Of a stretch of DNA of 64,000 nucleotides, positions 42,613 to 54,900 are shown piece by piece (position 1 is the stretch's first letter; every line of letters starts with the position of its first letter). The notes under the pieces were generated by a model, which had not been told where the DNA came from, ran no database searches, and worked only from the letters and a program-made list of their open reading frames with translations. The translations under genes were made by a program, and so were the position numbers. This stretch comes from Litoditis marina (Eukaryota > Nematoda > Chromadorea > Rhabditida > Rhabditidae): the NCBI GenBank assembly GCA_964036275.1, contig OZ038438.1:6082978-6146977 (forward strand), in the 5' to 3' direction.

Positions 42613-43821
42613 GCAGTCCATAACAATTGTACACTATAATTAAAGGCAGACCATCGACAAGACGTCTATTCGGTTCCTTGTTAGTCCAATCAATGGTTTG
42701 CCCGTGCCCGTGAGGACCTACAGTACACCTGTGCGTCCGCGCGCGCACGTAACTTTAATAAACACAGCTGTTATTTCCGAGTTCCTGCGTATGTTGTCAT
42801 AGTACATAGTGTGTCTGTATATTCCGAAATGCCAATGCAGGTCCGAACCTGCGAATTATTCCAATTCACTTGCTCAGATTCTTCTTTTTGTGTTAAGTTA
42901 TCAGGTTTCTCAATAAAAATGTTTTTTGTTCAATGTGGTTGATTATATGACACAGACGTCAACTGTTGAAGCCAATGGAATTTATAGGCCACAGTTAACT
43001 GAAAAATGGCGGTAAATGTTAAACAGTGTGGACACTAGAACGCACTGGTGAGGTGAGATTACAGTTACTACCGGTAAATGAATATCGAATATGAACTAAT
43101 CTCATAAATGCACTACAGATTTTCAGAATAGGAGGTATTTATCTTGTCAGAACCATCAGACATTTTCTATGGTAACCTAATTTAAATCACATTGGATAAA
43201 TGTTTTTTAAGGACACAATCCGCTTTTTTAGTTCAGGTCCATGACATCAAACTACTCATGCACCGGGAGTACTCGAAGCAAGTACAACTGAAATAAACGT
43301 ACTCTTGAAACGGCAAAGATTCGTTTTCTGAAAACAATATAATTTTTTATTAATTCAGTGTACAATCAAAAACAAACAGTTTCGCTATAACCTGGTAATA
43401 CAATGTATTCCAACTATCCCTGGTTACATTTGTGGGTAATAGGCAATTAACATTATTTTATGACCTGACCCCGTTCTTATCATGCTCAGTGCGTCAATAA
43501 TCAAGTTGTTTCCGAGAATACAGTTGCTCCGTATTTTCTCGACATTATTGATTTTAGATTTAGTCACCACCTTCTTTCTTTTTCTTTGTTATGCTGTTTG
43601 TGTTTTGTTGTCTTTCGTGCTTGTCCAAGGTGTTTTGCATTCAGGATAGAACGTGTTATTTGGAGTTGGAATCCATTCATATTCATTCAATTACATTCAA
43701 TTAGTTACATTCATTTTTCCATTTAATTAATTATATTCATTTTTTATTAGGAAGAAATTTTCTTTACAAAGTTTTGTTCAAAGTGCGGTCTCTTTTGTCT
43801 GGCATATTAGTGATCTTTCTG

Positions 43822-43909
43822 TCGCTCTGGTAGATTCTCCGGAACTTTTGGCTACCAGAAGGTCCGGTGTAGAAAAACAGATCAAAGTCCCGGAGAATCT
43901 GCCAGACTA
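43822..43909. repeat. Short hairpin with CTGGTAGATTCTCCGG arms
   Basis: CTCTGGTAGATTCTCCGGAA near 43828 is answered by CCGGAGAATCTGCCAGACTA ending near 43909. The arms are about 18 bp with two mismatches, with a ~50-bp loop that includes a second small palindrome. Confidence 0.5.
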
Positions 43910-43936
43910 ATGGTTTCAGAGCAATCGATATCTATA

Positions 43937-44008
43937 TTGTAGCTTGATGTCCGCCCACACACAACCCTATTTTTTATTACAAGTGAACACAGCAGCATCA
44001 AACTACAA
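43937..44008. mobile_element. TTGTAGTTTGATC mini-palindrome element, copy 5
   Basis: Starts TTGTAGCTTGATG and ends CATCAAACTACAA; the single change in the left arm shows some decay. Confidence 0.55.
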
Positions 44009-44940
44009 AGATATACGATAAATCCAATATGCGTCTCAGCTTGCATTTCGTACTGTGACGCCCATACGGCTATTCTATTTTCAACTTATTTTGCCCGTCT
44101 CAATTGGTTGTATGAGCACATTCAGGAAAATATTTGATTCTGAATAAAGTGGTGGGAGATTTCATTGTCAGTACTGGGAACACTTGAATAGCTAAAGATC
44201 ATGAGAAACCTCAACGTTTGTCGGGGTGGAATTCTCGCGAATTCGGTTTGTGTAAACTTGATTTCTGGTTAACTTGAAGTAGATCGTAACATGTTGGCCT
44301 TCGACTCTATTCCACACACGTCTACTCGTTTAGTTTATCATCATTTTTATTCTATGCAGAGTAGAACGGTCGGTCGATATATTTTCACTGGAGTAGTCGT
44401 GAGTTAAAGATAACGTTCTAATTTATTCTGACTTTCGAGTACGTATTGTGATTGAATAGAGAAAGAAAAACCAAAGACAAACATTTAGTTATGGACCTGT
44501 ATCTTGCTCTGTTTTCTCAGGAAGCGGCGTACGTTGTAAAGCGGCGTATTTTCGAACATTCAACTACTTGCTACCACTCCGGCCAAAAATTGTAGAATGA
44601 AGGATGGTTGCATTACAACAAAAATAAGCATGAGTGTTTGTTGAATCTCTGTTAATATATGATTAGATGTAATTTTTGAATTTTTCACTCAATTTAACCG
44701 TTTCTTTATGCGGACCAGGTTTCTCCTAAAAAGTGAACTTTGTACTTTTTGTGAATGGAGATTTATTCGTTTCCTCTCACAATTTCCTCTTGAGCAAGTT
44801 AACCTTAGGTGAAAGATATTTTGGTTTTCATTCAGTTATGGTTTCACCCGCAACCCCTACAATTGTTAGTTTACATGGTCGTTGATTGAATGATGAGTGG
44901 AAATCAATACTTTCAGATAAGATAAAATCAATACTTTCAG

Positions 44941-47900
44941 ATGAGGACGAGAAAAGTGTGTGTGATTGGGGCCGGAGCCGCAGGAATAGCCGCCGCAAAA
45001 CACGCGATACTCGATGGACACAGGGTACTACTTTCAGTTGCCATATTGATCTGAAAATCTGTACTATTGTTGTCGCCCAAAGAAAGACGGAGATGTACTG
45101 TATATAATACTTTGGGCTGTGTAAGAACACATATATACGATTAATCAACAACGTTGCTTAAGCCCAGTTGGTATAGTTGTTAGCGTTCGCGCCTCCCAAA
45201 CTTTTGGACCCGGTTTGAGTCTTACATGGGACGGGTATTTTATGAATTCGGGACGCACTATAAGTGGTATTCTGGCACCTAGATTCCATTCTGGTCTCTC
45301 GTTTTGCACAATGTTTCGCCAGACTGGTATCTCGGCGGTATATCAGAACCAGATAAACTTTTAGTTACGACATACAAAATCTCTCATGTTTAGCTTGGCT
45401 CAAAGCTGGTAGACAAACTGTTAGATGCACGACATGTGGGCTCTGCACGATATATATTCATTCAGGTAACCGTCTATGAGAAATATTCCGAGGTTGGTGG
45501 TACCTGGGTCTATTCGGAGAAAACGAATATTCATTCAGCTATGTATGAGGTGATGAAGTAGGTGGAGCTGTTACTCTTTTTCCTGAAAACCTGATGCCAT
45601 AAAAACCGTTGGATCTCATAAACCATGAGCAAAGTGGTTCTCTAATAAACATTTTTATAGTCTTTTCCATTCCTACTGAGATTATTACAGTATGAACTCT
45701 CAACTCCCAGGCCGTTTTAATCACGATAATGTTATCGAGAGGTTATAGCATTTTTTATCCGGTTCCGATTCCTCATCACAAAGAGTATATTATTTTTATC
45801 ACGAGAAAGTTCGAGAAGAACTGTAGGAGTCGCACAAGGAATGATTTTGAGTACACTGGTGAACAGTCTTTTTTAGAAAGATGTTACAACATCAGACTCA
45901 CTTACTATAATTCTACCCATATTCTATTGTTCTTACTATTCTATCTATTATAATCTGTTGTACATCTTTTATCACTGGTGTACCAATAGGACGAACCTAC
46001 CGAAGGAGCTAATGGCCTATCACGGTCAGCCCTTTCCCGAACACCTTTCGTCTTTCATGGATCATCAAGAAGTATTATTGTATTTGAAAGAACAAGCACG
46101 AACTCTTCCCATTCAATTGAATACATCTGTTGAAAAAGTTGAACACGTTGACGGGAAATGGCAGGTGAGTTATTTGAAAGAATTTTTTTAAGTTTCAACT
46201 TAACAAACCCAGAAAATTGTAATCCGGAACGTGGTTAATATCGATGCTCTCTTATTGTGAACATTAGAGCGACAGTCAGAAATCAGATAAACTTACTAGT
46301 GCAATGTGCAAATGAGTTATTTTCCCGGTAAACAACACGTACATTGGTTTTTTCATCTCATTTCATTCTGATTCTATTCTGTCCTGATATCAGGTAAGAC
46401 GGTAAAAAACGGGATCTCGGGTTTTTTCCAGGTATCAATTACGCATGATGAACTAGCTTCAACTGAAGCATTTGATGTCGTATTTGTTTGTAATGGCCAC
46501 TATTCCACTCCAAAGATTCCGTTCGATACGAAACGTTTCACGGGTCGGTTCCATTTCGCGATTGCTTTCGATTTACCTGCCTACTGGTCTTATAGTGATC
46601 TTGACGAACCAATTTCTCAAATAATTTATTCCTACTGACACTCTTTCATTCTCGGTTATAGGGACCGCTCTTCGCAAAGCAGGTCTTTACGATGTAGGTT
46701 ACTCTATCCCGTTGTGTTTTTAATTTGATCCCGTTGTTTTCCGGTCGAGGTCCGTAAATTAGGGCGTATATGGAGATTGGACTGAGATTTGATCGTCCCT
46801 ACAAGTTTTTGTGTTCTAGCGAGGGTGATGTAGTTCGCATCATCCTACTGACACATTCAAAGTTTTCATTGCCTGCTTTCTAATGCGACCTAAAGTTCGT
46901 GGAAAACTTTTTCAAACACCCGTCATGGTAAAAATGAGAGTTGAACGGAGAGCGAAAGTTGGTAACCTTTCCGATGAGACTTCTGAAAGTTTTCTATGCC
47001 TACTGTGGGAGTCTCCGTAGGAACGAAATAGACTATATTTGGTCGTGTACATCTGATACTAAGATGAACGTCTCACTATAGTTATTTTCATTCCCACTTA
47101 GACCTTGGCAGCCTGCCAAGAAACTTTGGGAATGTTTTCCATAGAAACATTGCGTTCAGTGAAAAGTCGTTTGGTTCACATACTGTAGCAATGGCCACTT
47201 AAGCGGACAACCACTTAAAGGGTTTTCAAAACTTTAGAAAAACTTTAACTTGATGAAAAAAATCTTGGTAATGGTGGCAACTACAACGATTATCATACTT
47301 CAGGGCGTTCATTGCATAGTCATGATTACCGAAAGGCGGGCGACTTCGCCGATCAGAAGGTGCTTGTAGTCGGGGCAGGACCATCTGGCATTGATATTGC
47401 CATTCAGGTGGCAGCTCAGGCCAAACAGGTTACTAATATTTGTAATAATGGTAATATATATTACACAAAAAAAAACACGAAAACAAAAAAACTAAGCTCA
47501 TTACATAAACACAGTGAAAAGAAATGAAAAGAGTCCTATAATAGTTGTAATCAAGAAGTACAAACGTTTCACAGACGTTACGAAACACACGGCAGTAATA
47601 CCGAAAATTTCCATTTTGTTCTTTACCATTAGAACATACATAATGAAATACTTTTTTCCTCTGAAAAACCTCTGAATATAGTCAACAGCAATTCAGTTCG
47701 CTGCTGAGGCCATTTGAGAACTCTGAAGATGATGTGTATGTTTCTGAAATACATCCCTGCTCTTTATAGTTTGATTGAACGATTATCTTGATCATGTTGT
47801 CTGAACTCAGGTAGTTTTATTGGGGAAGAAGGCGGTTTTCGGTGGTCTTCCCTGCAACATAACTCAAGTCCCTGCTCGTCTCACTGGTATTTTTTTTCAC

Positions 47901-50715
47901 AAATCGTCTTGTCTCAAAATTATTCATGGACCCTTAAAGAGAAATGGTGTTGAAAATGTTCTAATATAACTGAGGATACTTCGACGACACGTAACTTCTG
48001 CAAGAGATAGATTCATTTATTATTTGAATTACTGTCAGTATCACCGTAAACCGATGTTCTTTCTCCATTTGACAAAACGTGATATTCAGATGTGTATGAG
48101 CGAAAGGCCGTTCTTTCCGACGGAACCAGCCTGGAAAATATAGACTCTATGATAATTTGCACCGGTTATCAAATGAAGGTTAGCCTTTGTGTCTCATACT
48201 ATATATAGTCTTTTTCATTCCGACTGAGACTCCTACAGTAGGATTTCGAAACTTCCAAGCAGTTTTCCTCACTTACTTCTGATAGGAAAGGTTGAAAATT
48301 TTCGCACCTCATTCGTTCTCAGGTAGATTAAGTGAACGAGAGGATTTTTGATGAACTAAATTTTCAGTTTCACAAAAACCTTCGGAAAGTTCGCAAACTT
48401 ACTGTAAGAGTCTCAGTAGGAATGGTGTGAACTATAGGGGTGACTGAACCTTCGTTGTAGTTTGATCTCAGTACGCGTCATAATTTTACAAAGTTAGACT
48501 GGCGAGCCAACGAGATCAGACTACAAACAAAGCGGGATAGAACAAAATACACCGTTTATGGAATGAGCGAATCCTATATTTCACGCATCCGCAGTTTTAG
48601 TTGCAACTAAATCTTCGGAGGCCGTACTGGACATCCCGGCCTTTCTATCCCAACCCCTTCTCTTTTCAAATATACGCTATTTATGTGCTCTTACATCCTG
48701 CCGAGTGTGGTGAAATAGTTCTCGAGCTATACAAGGATATGAAATCTTTATGGGTTTGAAAACTGTCTAGAAATACACACTGATAGTCAACACTGATAAT
48801 CTATTCATGTATAACATATTCACGTGCAAACTATTCGAGAGCGAGGTATAAAAAATTCACAACTGCGAGTGTTTGTTTCGCGTGAACATTTTGTTGACTG
48901 GTTGTACACCCCGTTTTCAGTTCCCGTTCCTTTCTTCGGATATTGTGCAGGTGAAGGGAAACGGTCAACTGGTGTCCCCTATTTGGCAGCACGTTGTCCA
49001 TGCTAAACATCCAAGAAGCTTGTTCTTCATTGGTTCGTTGAAATGAAATACAACCCGTTCAAGCACACATTCCGTATTTATTCCGTTATTTAACAAGTCT
49101 GAATATGTTATTTTCGTCAAGGGGCCTGCTAGTTCATTCTACTGACACAACCTATTGTAGTCGTTCAATTTCGACCAATAGGGAGGGATCAAAAATATTC
49201 ATTGTAGTTTGATCGCGACACGCCCTCTCTGTCACCAATTGTGACCAAAATCACGGGAATCAAACTACAAACACAGAGGGATAGGAAAACAATCACCGTA
49301 GAGGCTGCTTTGAGAAGAGCTAACCATATAGCCTTGTTTTCAGGTATGAACAATGTTGCTCTAACCTTCCCGCTGTTCGAGCAACAGACTAAACTGGCGT
49401 TAGCAATAGTTTCTGGTCGAACTTCGGTCCCCGAGGAAGAGCAACTGATTTCCTGGGAGAAACAAAGATTATCGTAAGTTCAGAGCCAGAGAAGTCATGC
49501 TAACGTGACATTTTATGCAACCCTTTTCTTTGATCAACGAAAAACATGTCAATAGTTTATAGTTCCTATGTTATTGTTCTGCATCAACGATATATTGTAT
49601 TTTTTCCACAATTCATTGTTATTTGACTATTACAAATATTATGTTCTTGATGAATGAATAACTTTCGCAGCGAACTCCAAACTCGTGGTATGACAGTGCA
49701 ACAATATCATTTTCTCGGAGACGATCAGTGGGCGTATATGAAACTGTTGGCTCAATTAGGCAACTTCGAACCACTCGAGGATATTGACGTGAGATGTTTT
49801 TTTGATAACTGCTCAACGTTTTTTACTCTGAAGCCTGAACGCTAGTAGATACGCGAGGAAAAAACCCAATATTGATATCAACTGGGGAATCTACTAGCGT
49901 TTCGGGTTACGGTAGCTGAAGTATTGACGCGGGCCACGGTTATTCTCAACTTTTCTCATTGAATATAAGAAATAAATCATAAATCAAGCTTTTATAAAAA
50001 ACAAAGTAGTTAAACTAATTACTTTTGTAATAGTTTAACATTCATTGTCATTGTCATACGGCCCTACTGCTGTTGATTAAACACTCTCTGAACATGAACT
50101 GGAATACAGCTGTCTAATAAACGCCAGTGTGTCGTATCTAGTACGGGTTACGCGAATGCCGCAAGCGTGGGAATATACCATGTAGGGCGTGTCAAATTTA
50201 TAAATTCTTGTCTCTCGCTGGAATCGAACCTGCGAGCAAAAGATTACTAGGCCAGGCGGTAACCGCTGCGCTACTGGAGCCGATAGCTAGCAGGCTTTGG
50301 AATCTGAGCAATGTGTCCGTACACAGCGGAAATTGAGATATACAGTACCCTCCCGCCTTTCCGTGGGCGGCGACTATATAGCCGCGTGAATACCGTTAGA
50401 CCTTGAAAACTACTAGATTATTTTTCAGAGCTAGCGTATCTACTAGCGTTCAGGCTTCAGAGTAGCGAACCAAAATATATCCAGGAAAACCGTGGAAAGT
50501 TTTAAAGCAGACTAAATGTCAGTACTACCATTCATTCGCAAGGAGCTAACAAAGTTGAAATTAATTTAAGCCAATGGTGTCTTTATTTGCAGAGGATGGA
50601 AAAGATGTACACCTACCTCTCTGCAGAGAGGAAGATCGCCATCACCACTTACAAGGAGTACAACTTTATCCTGGAAGCCAACGGCGGTTTCACTGTCATC
50701 TCACGTAGATCATGA
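44941..50715 (+). CDS. fmo: Flavin-containing monooxygenase
   Basis: Eleven exons: 44941-45024, 45466-45557, 45990-46164, 46432-46543, 47304-47428, 47811-47886, 48090-48178, 48921-49032, 49344-49473, 49671-49788 and 50593-50715. They give 411 residues in one frame. FMOs use FAD and NADPH to oxygenate nitrogen or sulfur in small molecules. GAGAAG at 10-15 is the FAD loop. Residues 153-163 (FTGRSLHSHDY) fit the FMO signature FxGxxxHxxxY exactly. GAGPSG at 178-183 is the NADPH loop, and TGY at 246-248 is the usual second-half motif. The TNLPKELMAY segment (60-69) is typical. The length is shorter than vertebrate FMOs (about 530) because it lacks the hydrophobic C-terminal anchor, as in insect N-oxygenase-like FMOs. 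ATG directly follows an acceptor-like TTTCAG. AATAAA is at 51087-51092. Confidence 0.94.
45162..45231 (+). other. tRNA-like relic in FMO intron 1
   Basis: Reads GCCCAGTTGGTATAGTTGTT with an A-box-like block, a CCTCCCAA anticodon-loop-like block and GGTTTGAGTC as a weakened B box; CCCA and TGGG near the two ends can still pair. It is too degraded to be called a working tRNA and is more likely a pseudogene or SINE head. Confidence 0.4.
46829..47036. mobile_element. TATAGT...CCTACTGAGA family element in FMO intron 4
   Basis: The right end (GGGAGTCTCCGTAGGAACGAAATAGACTATA) is clear and the left end (GTAGTTCGCATCATCCTACTGACAC) is a weaker match. A further end of the same family (ACTATAGTTATTTTCATTCCCA) begins at 47075, so two elements may abut. 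Confidence 0.45.
48204..48435. mobile_element. TATAGT...CCTACTGAGA family element in FMO intron 7
   Basis: Left end TATAGTCTTTTTCATTCCGA, then CTGAGACTCCTACAGT; right end ACTGTAAGAGTCTCAGTAGG, then AATGGTGTGAACTATA. This is the best-preserved copy of the family. Confidence 0.65.
48455..48526. mobile_element. TTGTAGTTTGATC mini-palindrome element, copy 6
   Basis: Starts TTGTAGTTTGATCTCAG and ends GAGATCAGACTACAA. It lies 19 bp after the element that ends at 48435. Confidence 0.6.
49202..49270. mobile_element. TTGTAGTTTGATC mini-palindrome element, copy 7
   Basis: Starts TTGTAGTTTGATCGCGACA and ends GGAATCAAACTACAA followed by ACACAG. In FMO intron 8. Confidence 0.65.
49824..50464. mobile_element. 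641-bp element with perfect 31-bp terminal inverted repeats
   Basis: The left terminus (49824-49854) and the right terminus (50434-50464) are exact reverse complements over 31 bp, starting TACTCTGAAGCCTGAACGCT. The outermost TA could be a TA target-site duplication, as in Tc1/mariner-type elements. A third partial copy of the terminus (AATCTACTAGCGTTTCGGG) lies inside at about 49887. No transposase frame is present. An antisense tRNA-like sequence sits at 50211-50281. It lies wholly in FMO intron 10. Confidence 0.8.
50211..50281 (-). other. tRNA-like sequence inside the 641-bp element
   Basis: On the minus strand it reads GGCTCCAGTAGCGCAGCGG, with a perfect A box (TAGCGCAGCGG), and later GGTTCGATTCC, a perfect B box, in a T arm with four of five pairs. 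The acceptor stem does not close and the anticodon arm is poor, so it is a tRNA-derived SINE-like module rather than a working tRNA. Confidence 0.6.
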
Positions 50716-51903
50716 GTGTGCGTTGATGAATACTGTCGTGGTTTTGTATATTGTTTCGAGCCAGAATGCGAGATAGAGAAAATAAAGCAAAGCACACTGT
50801 GGGTAATCTTTCCAGAGTATCACAGTTCTTAGTGAATTCAAGCAGGTCAGATTTACACCAGTTCCTGTTTTGTCTGTTAGGCCTCTTCATACTTTTTGTC
50901 GGCGGCATTGAACGATTGTCATCATGATTCGTGCGATACGTTTGCATGCATACAAATTGCGTATAAATCAACGCTTCAAACTATAATTCAGCATACATTA
51001 TGATTTTATTTAATCCTACTCGTTTGAAGTTTGAACTTAGTGAGTTTCAGGCAGACCTGGGCTGGGTGAAGGTTATATTGTTTGCAAATAAAAGTGTATA
51101 CGGTTGGCTCATTGGAAAAGCCGGTTGATACTGTAGTATGATATCTCAGCCTTTTGTAGTTTGATCCCGTAAGATTTCAGTCGTGACTTGATAATTGTGC
51201 CGTGCATTCCTGACAAACTACAACTCAGATAATTAATTTTCATATACTTTAAATTTGCTCATATTTTTTTTATTTCTCTGATCGCTAGCAAAAACGCACA
51301 ACAGTGTTCGATTGTGATCGTAAGGTATTTATCAAACTATTACATACCATTCTGTCCCTATTAAACGTTTCATTAGAAATATTGTGACTATTAGATTATT
51401 CAAAAACTAGTGTTGCATACAATTATACCGTAGTTGCGTGGGATGGGATATTAATTGGGCAAGCATAACGTGCCCCTGCGTCCCTGACTTCTCGGCCCTG
51501 GCTCTCTAACCTAACGGTCAGCCGAAAAGGCCGAGTTTAAATTTAATTTCTGGCTCGTCTCCCTCGAATATTAGTATATTTTTATATTATTGGGTGTCGT
51601 TCGAAGCTTCTTAAATTGAATGATGTGTAAATGTAGTCATTATTGGTGTAATGTGTCATATACATTGTGTTATTTGCTCCCCTTGGTTTGAATAAACTTT
51701 ATCCCATTGCCACCCATTCCTTTGTGAGTTTCATTCTGTTTTCAAATGAGTTTTGTTGCTTATTTGTTTGTCTATAGTAGTACTATCATTCGAGCTCTTT
51801 AAACGATCTGCATGTTATCATGTATGGTCATTTTTTTCCCTGTTTGCCATAAACTACTAGCAATTCATGTTGTTTCATTTAGTTATGAATATTTGTGTTC
51901 CAG
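50716..51903. other. FMO to TMX3 intergenic region
   Basis: Holds the likely FMO polyadenylation signal AATAAA (51087-51092), a second AATAAA near 51692, a 21-bp block shared with 31089-31109 (at about 50889-50909) and a TTGTAG element at 51154-51223. No exon is seen. Confidence 0.55.
51154..51223. mobile_element. TTGTAGTTTGATC mini-palindrome element, copy 8
   Basis: Starts TTGTAGTTTGATCCCGT and ends TGACAAACTACAA. Confidence 0.6.
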
Positions 51904-54900
51904 ATGCGGTTATGGATTCTACTGTTATCCGTGATCAGTCTTTCCTTCTGTGCCAAGCCACCTACAGTTGTTCTTGATTTGAACGAGAAGTTCGTTGAAG
52001 TGAAGGACGAAGGACTTTGGATTGTGAAGGTTTGTGTTATTTATCTTCAGTTCGAAACGCACGTCTCATGTCCTGAGTTATGAGTAGTTGTGGTATTTTA
52101 CTTTGAATTAGTTCGTTGATTTCTCCTTTTCTTCAGTTCTACGCCCCTTGGTGTGCTCATTGCAAACGATTAGCTCCAACGTGGGAACATTTGGGACATG
52201 CTCTTCAGGACAAAAATCTACCGATACGAGTCGCAAAAATGGATTGCACGCGGTTCGTTGAATTTCTATTTTTTTAATCAGTTTCATGATTCAATTTGTT
52301 ATTGTTGCTTCATACTGTTCAATTGAATATGAAGATTTGAAATTTTGTTATTCAGATTCTCGAGTGCCTGCAACAGTATGGAAATCCGTGGCTACCCAAC
52401 CATAGTTTTGTGAGTGGTGGATTTTCATTCCTGTTCTTTTCAGGTGGTAATTTGGAAATATAAACGATGAATGGTCAGAGAAAAGTTTTAGCGATTTCTA
52501 CTACTGCGCTGCTGTGATTTCTACTACTGTCTAATTATCAGTGCAGCGAAAATGAGAATTTTTGAAATAAAGATCGTGCACTGGCAAACTAACAAACTAA
52601 TAGTATATTGGTGTAAAACAAAACTAGTACTAAAAACGTAAAGATTAATTGATTACATAAGACTTTTGAGTTATTCCTGCATGATATTACAGTTTCCGTA
52701 ATGGTCGTCGAGTAGAATATAATGGAGAGCGATCGAAGGAGGCTCTTCTGTCTTTCTGTCTCAAAAGCTCGGCTCCTGTTGTGGAAATGGTCAACGCTGT
52801 TCGTTTGAACGAGGTTTGTTCGATGTTCTGTTTCAACGTCTTTATTATGCGTAAAATATAGCGCGAACATAAGTTTTTAGCCATTCGAGATAGTATACAA
52901 GTTAGTTATCAGGGAGGCCCTGACTGCACTCATATCCAGACTTTCATTCCCTTCCAGTTTTCATACATGTGCTATATGAGCATTGGGAGTGTCTCCAATA
53001 TGCGAAGCTTTTTCTAATCTTCATAACCACGAACCACCTAGTTGTTTGTCAATATGTTCATGTTGTTATAATGCAAATGAATGAGTTTAGTTTAAGTTTA
53101 TTCCTGCACTTTGCGTCTTGCGTGTGATAGAATTCAGTTTTACAGGTTCGAAGAGAGTCTCGGAATGATCCATCCTTTTTGATCATCGGTGATGAGCAGG
53201 ATGATATGATGAAACAGTTCCAAGAAAGTGCAGACTCATTATTCTCAAAAGTATGTTTAGTTGTTTATTGTTTATAGTTTTCTATTTCTCCACGTACACT
53301 CTGATCAGACTGCATATTGTTACTCTTTTTGAAGTTATCTTATTTACAGACGAGCTTCTTTTCTGCTCGACCAGAGTCAGTTCCAGCTGCTCTACGCGAG
53401 TCCGGTGCCAGAGTTGTGGTACTGAAAGACGATTTGTTCGTTACGTTCAAAGGAACAGCAGGTGGGCAGAAACTCGAATTGTGCAGTGAATCGTATGTTC
53501 AACAAATAGCTATCTATCTGAAAAATTATACATGTTTACACCACGTTGTATTTCTTCTACACGACTGAACGTGGAATCTCTCCACAATTTCAGTGTTGAT
53601 AACCAGTTTAGACTGTATTTCGAGAAACGAAGTGATGTGCTGTTAGCGAAATCCCGGTAATTTGTAGATTTCGCCGAGTATTGCTCTCGATCGTGTGCTT
53701 GGCGCTAACTATTGATTTTAGAAGATCTGTCTGGTTGGGTGATGAAGGAGCGCTGGTCTCTCATTCCCCGTGCTTCCCATTCCAATCTAGCCGATATAGC
53801 CACTACTGGAAAGTATTTGGTTTTGGCCGTAGTTTCTGAGGTAGTTAATCATCTTATATGCACTTTATTGTAACTTTCGAGATCGAGATGGATCAGTCTG
53901 GAAGAAACTCTCCGGAATGTCGGATTAAGTGCATTATCTCGACACCTCTGAACTTACAGTGGTCTTCACAGCACACTTTTCAGCATCACGAGAATTCTTT
54001 GTTCTCAGCTTGGTGCCTTACCCCATTTTGGTGATTTTACAGATGGAACGGTACAACCAGTCTTCTCCAATTGGTCTCTTTTTCGAAACGGTTGTTCATG
54101 CGGCAGATGATATGAGAAAAGCTGAACATCTTTGGGATATGTTCCAATTTGCCTGGTTGGATGGATCTGATATTGCCAGCAACATTGTCATGGGATCACT
54201 TGACCCACCAGGTAACATATTTAAATTAGTATTGTATTATTGAAGTGTTATTGAATTGACTGATAAGTGAGGGTCGGGTGCGCGACGTCGAAATGTGTCA
54301 ACGTGATGCTCGTGCATGGTTCGATGGTGCCGATTTCATCTCGTTTTCCAGCCCTACTCGTGTTCGATTACTCTGGTTACGAGTATTTTGTCTCTTACGA
54401 TGAACCAGAGAAAATGACTCGTGCCTCGATCATTACCTGGCTTGATAATTTGGCAGACGGTATTGCGAAGGGAACTGCGATACCTATGGGAGGTTTGTAC
54501 CCTTTTGCTACGTAGCGTCAGCACATTTTTTACGTCTCCGTTCAGTTCTGATTTATGATAGTCATGCTTCAATTTGTGATATGTTTGTTACGAATAAATC
54601 TATATGAAGTAGTTAGTTACTTCTACTGCTACTGGTAGTACTGCAGTACTATCACTTATCGAATAGCATTTCAAAAAAGGGGGATGGGAGCTTCACATCT
54701 GCATGTCATGCATACAACCTTTCTGATCTGTAAAATATTTTCAAGCCAAAGTTTTCAGGCAGATCTGTGCCCACTCGTATCCGTCGAATGGCATTTGAAT
54801 TGTATTCGAATATCGCCCAAATGTTTGGTACACAGCCCCTTCTGACGTCCTGTCTGTTCGGAGTTCCGATTGCTTTCTTGAGTATAATTTGTTACAGGTG

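Larger units (their letters stand above)
42613..44940. other. BPI to FMO intergenic region
   Basis: The first 150 nt are the likely BPI 3' UTR with AATAAA at 42757-42762. The rest is AT-rich without a supportable exon. It includes a short inverted pair near 43815-43912 (TCTGGTAGATTCTCCGG... and CCGGAGAATCTGCCAGA) and a TTGTAG element at 43937-44008. Just before the FMO start a ~20-bp word containing AATCAATACTTTCAGAT is repeated in tandem. Confidence 0.55.

Noticed and set aside
33861..50281. Functional tRNA genes at 33861-33930 and 50211-50281
   Set aside because: A and B boxes are good but acceptor stems do not pair and other arms are defective, and both sit inside inverted-repeat elements, so they were listed as tRNA-like.
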